Source of the DNA: an uncultured Saprospiraceae bacterium
GTDB taxonomy: Bacteria > Bacteroidota > Bacteroidia > Chitinophagales > Saprospiraceae
Direction of reading: 5' to 3'
Assembly: GCA_934699305.1 (NCBI GenBank)
Contig: CAKUWM010000083.1
Span: 1-9,889, forward strand
DNA: 9,889 bases
The position numbers and the translations under genes were made by a program. A model generated the notes under the pieces. The model saw nothing but the letters and a program-made list of their open reading frames with translations, was not told where the DNA came from and did no database searches. How positions within the stretch are numbered: the first letter of the stretch is position 1; each line of letters begins with the position of its first letter. Below are positions 4,929 through 9,889 of the stretch, piece by piece.

Positions 4929-6455
4929 ATGGGTTGCAATGGTTGCAGCACTGATAGTGGCAAGCCCAAAGGATGCAAATCCAATGGCGGTTGTGGCACT
5001 GGAGGGTGTAATAAATTAAATACATTTGACTGGCTCTCTACAATGGAATTGCATGATCCCAACGAAGAAAAGTTGGTTGAGGTCAGTTTTCGTAATGGCG
5101 CACACAAAGCTTTTTATAGTTTAGTAGATATTTTACAAGCTGAGACGGGAGATGACGTTGTTGTAGAGTCTGATGGCGGTTACGATATCGGAAGAGTTTC
5201 CCTTAAGGGAGCCTTAGTGCCAATCCAGATGAAGAAAAAAAATGTTGATCCACATTCAACACTTCGTCAGGTGATTAGAGTAGCCAATAACAATGATATG
5301 GATCGCTTGGATCAAGCTATTGGCATGAATAAAGGTGCTCTTGTTAAATCGCGTGCCATTGCTGCTACCTTGGGCATAGATATGAAGATAGGCGATGTGG
5401 ATTATCGTGCTGATATGAAAAAAACTACTTTCTATTATACAGCCCATGGTAGGGTTGATTTTAGAGAGTTGATACGGCATTATGCCAAAGAATTTAGGGT
5501 CAAAATAGAAATGCGCCAGATTGGTTCCCGACAGGAATCGTCCCGCATCGGTGGACTGGGGTCATGCGGCAGGGAATTGTGTTGCTCAACCTGGTTGACA
5601 GACTTCAAGTCGGTGACAACAGGCGCTGCAAGATATCAGAACCTCGCCATTAATCAGGCAAAGTTGTCCGGTCAGTGTGGTCGTCTAAAATGTTGTCTCA
5701 ATTATGAGTTGGATGTTTATATGGAAGCATTGGAAGGATTTCCTACCAATGTTGATATTTTGAAATACGCTAATGGCCAACTAAAACTGATAAAGACGGA
5801 CATCTTTAAGAAGTTGATGTTTTATATAAAAAAGGATGAACGAGGTAGGGAAGCATTTATTACCTTGACAGTCAATGATGTAATTCGTATTAAAGAGGAT
5901 ATAGCTCAAGGCAGATTGCCGGAAGATATTGTAGCCACTAAAACTGAATCTATTGAGGAATTAGATGTTATAAAGTCTGAAGATTTGACCGGCCATATTG
6001 AACTTCCCGACGAGAAAAGAAGGAAAAAGAAGAAAAATAATAAAAACCGTTCCGACAATAACCGTAATCATAGACAAGCCGCAGATTCTGCTCCTTCCGG
6101 CAAACAAGAGTTGGGTGAAAGTAATAGAAACTCTTCTAATTCTTCTCAACAAAATAATGATAATCAGAAAAGAAGAGGTCAACAATCTGGCAATAGAAAT
6201 CCTAAAGACCAAAGGAGTAACCGAAGGCCCGATATGAGGAAGGAAGGGCGCAATAGTGAGCGTCATACTGACCGTAATATCCATGACACAGGCGCTTCTT
6301 CAGAAAATAAACCACCAAAGGACAACCAGAACGGTAAGGGAGGTCAACCGGGACAAGTTAAACGCAATAACCAGGATAAACGAAGATTTCAGAATCAGAG
6401 GAATCAAAATAATAGGAATAACAATCCAAACAATCCAACAGATAATAATTCATAA
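4929..6455 (+). CDS. ricT: PSP1-domain protein RicT (YaaT) with Cys-rich N-terminus and Asn/Arg-rich tail
   Basis: The 508-residue product has three parts. Residues 1-30 are Gly/Cys-rich (C3, C6, C16, C22, C27). Residues about 45-340 form the PSP1/YaaT core, with the cysteine pairs CGRELCC (213-219) and CGRLKCC (250-256) that mark the family. Residues about 360-508 are low-complexity and probably disordered, dominated by Asn, Arg, Gln, Lys and Ser. In Bacillus, RicT works with RicA and RicF in a complex carrying [4Fe-4S] clusters that affects RNA processing and development. The role in Bacteroidota is less clear, and RicA/RicF partners are not visible here. The basic tail suggests contact with nucleic acid, but that is inference. 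It lies 21 bp after holB and 19 bp before lpdA. Other-frame ORFs over the tail arise from the AT-rich low-complexity sequence and are not genes. Confidence 0.9.
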   Translation: MGCNGCSTDSGKPKGCKSNGGCGTGGCNKLNTFDWLSTMELHDPNEEKLVEVSFRNGAHKAFYSLVDILQAETGDDVVVESDGGYDIGRVSLKGALVPIQMKKKNVDPHSTLRQVIRVANNNDMDRLDQAIGMNKGALVKSRAIAATLGIDMKIGDVDYRADMKKTTFYYTAHGRVDFRELIRHYAKEFRVKIEMRQIGSRQESSRIGGLGSCGRELCCSTWLTDFKSVTTGAARYQNLAINQAKLSGQCGRLKCCLNYELDVYMEALEGFPTNVDILKYANGQLKLIKTDIFKKLMFYIKKDERGREAFITLTVNDVIRIKEDIAQGRLPEDIVATKTESIEELDVIKSEDLTGHIELPDEKRRKKKKNNKNRSDNNRNHRQAADSAPSGKQELGESNRNSSNSSQQNNDNQKRRGQQSGNRNPKDQRSNRRPDMRKEGRNSERHTDRNIHDTGASSENKPPKDNQNGKGGQPGQVKRNNQDKRRFQNQRNQNNRNNNPNNPTDNNS

Positions 6456-6474
6456 ATAAGAAAAAAATTGTAAT

Positions 6475-7875
6475 ATGTCGTATGATGTTGTAGTAATAGG
6501 TTCAGGACCCGGAGGTTATATCTGTGCAATACGTTGTGCTCAGTTGGGACTTAAAACCGCAATTGTTGAAAAATATAAATCCTTAGGTGGGACATGCCTC
6601 AATGTGGGGTGTATCCCATCGAAGGCTCTCCTCGATTCATCAGAACACTACTTTAATGCGGTGCATCAGATGTCGCAACACGGTATTTCAACCGGAAAAG
6701 TGGAGATGGATCCAAAGGTTATGTTTGACAGAAAACGCAATGTCGTAGAAACTGTTAGCAAAGGGGTTTCCTATCTCATGGCTAAGAACAAAATCGATGT
6801 ACACTATGGTTTGGGTTCCTTTGTAGATTCGACACATCTTAAAGTACAGAAAGATGATGGCGAAGCTATTCTTGAAAGTAAGTATTTCGTTATCGCGACC
6901 GGTTCAAAACCCATTACTCCGGAGGCTTTTAATTATGATAAAAAAAGAGTCATCACCTCAACTGAAGCCTTGACTCTGGGTGAGATCCCCAAGAGTATGG
7001 TCATCATAGGTGCGGGTGTAATCGGATTGGAACTGGGTTCTGTCTATGCACGTCTTGGCACTAAAATCGAAGTGATTGAGTTTTCCGATAAGATTATTGG
7101 AACCATGGACGTAGATTGTGGTAAGGAATTGCAGAAAGTACTGAAAAAAGAAGGATTTACCTTTTATCTTAATCATGCAGTTACTTCTGTCAAAGCCACT
7201 AAATCTAAGGTTGTCGTTGAATATAAGCAAAATGGAAATGAGGAAGTGAAGAAAGCCGAAGCAGACTATTGTTTAGTTGCAATTGGTAGAAGACCATTTA
7301 CGGATGGATTGCATCCTGAGGCTGCCGGAGTAATCGTAGATACAAAAGGGCGCATCGAAGTAGGTGATCACCTGCGAACTAATATCCCCAATATATTTGC
7401 AATAGGGGATGTGGTCAAAGGTGCAATGCTTGCTCATAAGGCAGAAGAAGAAGGTGTATTTGTCGCGGAAATGATTGCCGGCCAAAAGCCGCATATCAAT
7501 TACAATTTAATTCCGGGTGTTGTTTATACTTGGCCGGAGGTAGCTTCTGTAGGCGAAACAGAATCTCAATTGAAAGAGAGGGGTATTGAATATAAGACAG
7601 GTAAATTCCCATTTAAAGCATTAGGACGCGCTAAAGCAAGCGGAGATGAAGCCGGATTTGTAAAGGTTTTGGCTGATAAAGCAACCGATGAGATCTTAGG
7701 CGTACACATGATAGGTCCACGTGCTGCTGATTTAATAGCCGAAGCCGTTGTCGCTATGGAATATCGCGCATCAGCGGAAGATATCGGTATCATTTCTCAT
7801 GCTCATCCAACCTATACAGAGGCATTTAAGGAAGCGGCATTGGATGCTACTGCCAAAAGACCATTGAATATATAA
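6475..7875 (+). CDS. lpdA: Dihydrolipoamide dehydrogenase (E3)
   Basis: This flavoenzyme reoxidises dihydrolipoamide with NAD+ as the shared E3 component of pyruvate, 2-oxoglutarate and branched-chain 2-oxo-acid dehydrogenases and the glycine cleavage system, in the cytoplasm. The 466 residues are the usual length. The FAD-binding motif is GSGPGG (9-14). The redox disulfide is in GGTCLNVGCIPSK (C41, C46). The NAD-binding motif is GAGVIGLELG (179-188). The second FAD contact is FAIGDVVKGAMLAHKAEEEG (308-327). The catalytic His-Glu pair lies in SHAHPTYTEAF (H444, E449). The CLNVGC spacing separates it from glutathione and mercuric reductases. It begins 19 bp after ricT and may be read through from the holB promoter; no separate promoter box was seen. 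The genes for its E1 and E2 partners are not in the window. The hairpin at 7974-8009 ends the run. Confidence 0.97.
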   Translation: MSYDVVVIGSGPGGYICAIRCAQLGLKTAIVEKYKSLGGTCLNVGCIPSKALLDSSEHYFNAVHQMSQHGISTGKVEMDPKVMFDRKRNVVETVSKGVSYLMAKNKIDVHYGLGSFVDSTHLKVQKDDGEAILESKYFVIATGSKPITPEAFNYDKKRVITSTEALTLGEIPKSMVIIGAGVIGLELGSVYARLGTKIEVIEFSDKIIGTMDVDCGKELQKVLKKEGFTFYLNHAVTSVKATKSKVVVEYKQNGNEEVKKAEADYCLVAIGRRPFTDGLHPEAAGVIVDTKGRIEVGDHLRTNIPNIFAIGDVVKGAMLAHKAEEEGVFVAEMIAGQKPHINYNLIPGVVYTWPEVASVGETESQLKERGIEYKTGKFPFKALGRAKASGDEAGFVKVLADKATDEILGVHMIGPRAADLIAEAVVAMEYRASAEDIGIISHAHPTYTEAFKEAALDATAKRPLNI

Positions 7876-7973
7876 CCCAGATTTCGAATCAGACAAATGC
7901 GGAATTGATTTACGATTCGTAATCAGCATTATACAGTTTTTAAAAACCTTTCTGCCGAATTCGGGTAAAGTAT

Positions 7974-8009
7974 AATGGGATGTTGATACAATAATATCAG
8001 CATCCCATT
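7974..8009 (+). terminator. Strong hairpin terminator between convergent lpdA and the SprB-repeat gene
   Basis: A 15-bp stem with one G-U wobble pairs 7974-7988 (AATGGGATGTTGATA) with 7995-8009 (TATCAGCATCCCATT) around a 6-base loop. The right arm is followed by TTCTTATT, a fair U-rich tail for the plus strand. Outer arms AGTATAA (7969-7975) and TTATACT (8015-8021) could extend the structure in both directions. It stands 99 bp after lpdA and 84 bp after the end of the convergent minus-strand gene, so it probably serves both. The rest of 7876-8092 contains no gene; a 10-bp palindrome CCGAATTCGG sits at 7955-7964. Confidence 0.85.
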
Positions 8010-8092
8010 TCTTATTATACTATCAAAACAAGATTATTCCAGCACATTGTTTATGATATTTGCAGGAGCAATGGTTAGTGGAAAAATTGAGT

Positions 8093-9889
8093 TTATTCTA
8101 TTTTAATAAATTTTGAACCGAATTGTCCTGAGTTTGTATTTATAAATAATTGATATACTCCATTTGGCAAATCAGTTAAATCAAGATTAACAGAATTGCT
8201 ATTTACCGCTATTCCTGACTTGATAACTTTACCTAAAGCATTGTAAATTGTAGCATTGCCTTGTTTATCTGTATGCCATTCAATGTGTAATAATGCATTG
8301 GTAGGATTTGGATAAATTTTCAATTTGTTTATTTCCCGGGATATAGAGCTGGTATTATTCTCCAGCAAAATGGTATCGGAAGAAAATAGACAATCGTTGG
8401 CATCCATTAATGTATAAGAATAACTTCCGGCTGAAAGTCCTGTGATAAGTGAAGAGCTACCATTAATCTTCTTGCCATCTTTAAACCAACTATAGGTATA
8501 ATCAGGGATGCCACCTGTGTTTATGACGCTGATGGAGCCATTGCTTTGATTCTTATCGGGTTGGGTTGTTAAAATATCTATTTGCCTGATTATTCCGGGT
8601 TGGCGTATAGTAAAGGTATCCAGACTTTGGCAACCTATTGAATCCGATACATGTAAATTATATTGACCCGCGGTAAGATCAAAGCGGCATAATTCGGAAG
8701 ATTCGTCATCCCAGAATAGTTCATAAGGGCCTGTTGCGTTTTTGACTTTTATACAAATCGCACCATCTGATCCTCCGAAGCATTTTACATCCTGGATAAC
8801 GACATTAGTGGGACTTAGGTTGCATCCAATAAGGTTTATGACAAATAATTCGCTGATGACGCAACCGTGTGCATCAGTGGTGATGTAGTTGTGAAGGCCA
8901 TTTGCTTGATCGTCTAAAGTAATAATTCCTGAGTAAGAAGTAATTGTATCTGTAGCGTCAAAGACCAGTTGATAGGGTGGTGTACCACCCGAAAAAACAA
9001 ATTTTACTTTACCATCCTGAATATCTGCACTTGAGGCATCGGTGACGGTCATGGTACGTTTAAATGGTGGGGGTTGATTGATTTTGAAAAAACCATTTGT
9101 TATGCATCCAAGACTATCTTTAATAGTAAGTGTATAATACCCTGACTTTACATTGTTTAATTCCGTAGCTGCACTACCATCAGACCACTGATATGATAAA
9201 GGTGGGACACCTCCTGTTACTAAGGGTGAGACGAATCCTGTGGCAGAGCCATTACAATCCACATGGTTGACGATTACATCCTGTATTACAATATCGCAAT
9301 TATAGGGAGCGATGTACACATCTTTAAGAAGAGTGCACCCTTTTATATCAGTAATGGTTACACTGTAATAGCCCGGTTTCATCTGGTCTCTATCTCGCGT
9401 ATTGACTCCGTCAGACCATGTAAATGTATATGGAGGTGCGCCTCCGGAAGGGAGGATCAATGCTTTCCCGTTATTTGCATTTTCTGCACTTTCGTTCAAA
9501 TAATCTACGATAGCAGTGAATATTTCGGGCTCATTAAGAGTAAAAGTCCTATCGGCAACACATCCAAAAGCATCGGTAACCGTGATTTTGTAGTTTCCGG
9601 CTACAAGACCTGTTATTGTTTTGAGTGTCGAACCATCCTGCCATAAGAAGGAATAAGGAGGGACACCACCATCGGCAAAAGCAGATATCAGGCCGTTAAA
9701 GCTGCCTATACAGCTGGGCTGATTGATTTGATTACTTTTGATTTCTATGGGCGTAGGCTGTCTGACTTCACCTGTTGCCCTCGCTTCACATCCATCTACA
9801 TCGGTAACTGTAACGCTATATATACCGGCACTTAAATTAGATGCTGTAGCCGAGGAGGCACCATTAGACCACGTATATGAAGTGGGGAA
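8093..9889 (-). CDS. Secreted SprB-repeat surface protein with type IX sorting domain (5' end outside window)
   Basis: The minus-strand frame is open to the window edge, so these 598 residues are only the C-terminal part; the TTG at 9497-9499 is internal. The visible protein is a chain of SprB-type repeats of about 75-80 residues, each with GGxPPYxxxWxDG, then (A/S/P)GxYxxTxxD and a GC near the end. One partial repeat (9749-9889) and six full ones follow, with approximate borders 9748/9527, 9526/9308, 9307/9071, 9070/8831, 8827/8597 and 8596/8357. After a short linker (NTSSISRE) comes a 77-residue T9SS type A sorting domain (8096-8326) with KIYPNPT, IYNALGKVI, LPNGVYQL and the ending KFIKIE. 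The protein should cross the outer membrane by T9SS and be cleaved and anchored or released. SprB itself is the gliding adhesin of Flavobacterium johnsoniae, but repeats like this occur in many adhesins, so a role in motility is not established. Confidence 0.92.
   Translation of the reverse strand, partial: FPTSYTWSNGASSATASNLSAGIYSVTVTDVDGCEARATGEVRQPTPIEIKSNQINQPSCIGSFNGLISAFADGGVPPYSFLWQDGSTLKTITGLVAGNYKITVTDAFGCVADRTFTLNEPEIFTAIVDYLNESAENANNGKALILPSGGAPPYTFTWSDGVNTRDRDQMKPGYYSVTITDIKGCTLLKDVYIAPYNCDIVIQDVIVNHVDCNGSATGFVSPLVTGGVPPLSYQWSDGSAATELNNVKSGYYTLTIKDSLGCITNGFFKINQPPPFKRTMTVTDASSADIQDGKVKFVFSGGTPPYQLVFDATDTITSYSGIITLDDQANGLHNYITTDAHGCVISELFVINLIGCNLSPTNVVIQDVKCFGGSDGAICIKVKNATGPYELFWDDESSELCRFDLTAGQYNLHVSDSIGCQSLDTFTIRQPGIIRQIDILTTQPDKNQSNGSISVINTGGIPDYTYSWFKDGKKINGSSSLITGLSAGSYSYTLMDANDCLFSSDTILLENNTSSISREINKLKIYPNPTNALLHIEWHTDKQGNATIYNALGKVIKSGIAVNSNSVNLDLTDLPNGVYQLFINTNSGQFGSKFIKIE
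8096..8326 (-). other. T9SS C-terminal sorting domain (type A)
   Basis: The last 77 residues match the Por_Secre_tail type. They start with LKIYPNPTN (the conserved YPNP motif), continue through a strand with IYNALGKVIKSG and LTDLPNGVYQLFI, and end with a basic-hydrophobic KFIKIE. Such domains direct folded proteins to the T9SS and are usually removed by the sortase PorU. It implies a full T9SS elsewhere in the genome. Confidence 0.93.

Noticed and set aside
5998..6459. Two plus-strand ORFs and one minus-strand ORF over the ricT tail
   Set aside because: The AT-rich low-complexity tail lacks stop codons in other frames. The ricT frame continues through it without interruption and has a proper stop.
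7955..7964. Palindrome CCGAATTCGG after lpdA
   Set aside because: It has no loop and no following T-tract; the true terminator is the much longer hairpin at 7974-8009.
9263..9646. Plus-strand ORF of 127 codons
   Set aside because: It lies antisense to the SprB-repeat frame, which shows clear repeat motifs here.
8357..9889. Regularly spaced similar DNA that could suggest a repeat array or CRISPR
   Set aside because: The spacing (about 225-240 bp) and similarity come from protein-level SprB repeats; there are no short identical direct repeats with unique spacers.

Overview
The window comes from a member of the Bacteroidota, probably of the Saprospiria/Chitinophagia kind. The evidence is a long surface protein made of SprB-type repeats ending in a type IX secretion (T9SS) sorting domain, a TAnnTTTG promoter box of the Bacteroidota sigma factor, a holB-ricT gene pair, and an AT-rich (roughly 40% GC) sequence with few Shine-Dalgarno sites. 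No tRNA, rRNA, CRISPR array, transposase or integrase was seen.

Layout from left to right. (1) 2-442, + strand: 3' end of a multi-spanning membrane protein. (2) About 443-1450: a 1-kb island of accessory sequence. It holds two small + strand ORFs of unknown function (453-641, 673-903) that converge tail to tail with a - strand ADP-ribosyltransferase (ART) toxin domain (900-1442). The island genes at both outer edges lack a normal start codon, and the island is bracketed by the 6-bp direct repeat TTGTAA. (3) A symmetric terminator hairpin (1460-1491) and the - strand chaperone gene htpG (1522-3396). (4) A 377-bp divergent intergenic region with a promoter for the next genes. (5) A + strand run of three closely spaced genes: holB (DNA polymerase III delta-prime), ricT (PSP1-domain protein with iron-sulfur type cysteines and a long Asn/Arg-rich tail) and lpdA (dihydrolipoamide dehydrogenase). 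(6) A strong hairpin terminator at 7974-8009 between convergent genes. (7) 8093-9889, - strand: 3' part of a secreted SprB-repeat protein whose 5' end lies beyond the window.

The backbone genes are ordinary housekeeping functions (protein folding, clamp loading, Fe-S regulatory factor, 2-oxo-acid dehydrogenase E3) plus a T9SS-exported surface protein. The part that stands out is the 1-kb island. If it is removed between the TTGTAA repeats, the membrane-protein gene ends 17 bp before the shared terminator and faces htpG, which is a tidy ancestral arrangement. The island therefore looks like a fragment of an accessory locus (polymorphic toxin or phage), carrying an ART domain whose visible catalytic residues are intact but whose N-terminal delivery part and start codon are gone.
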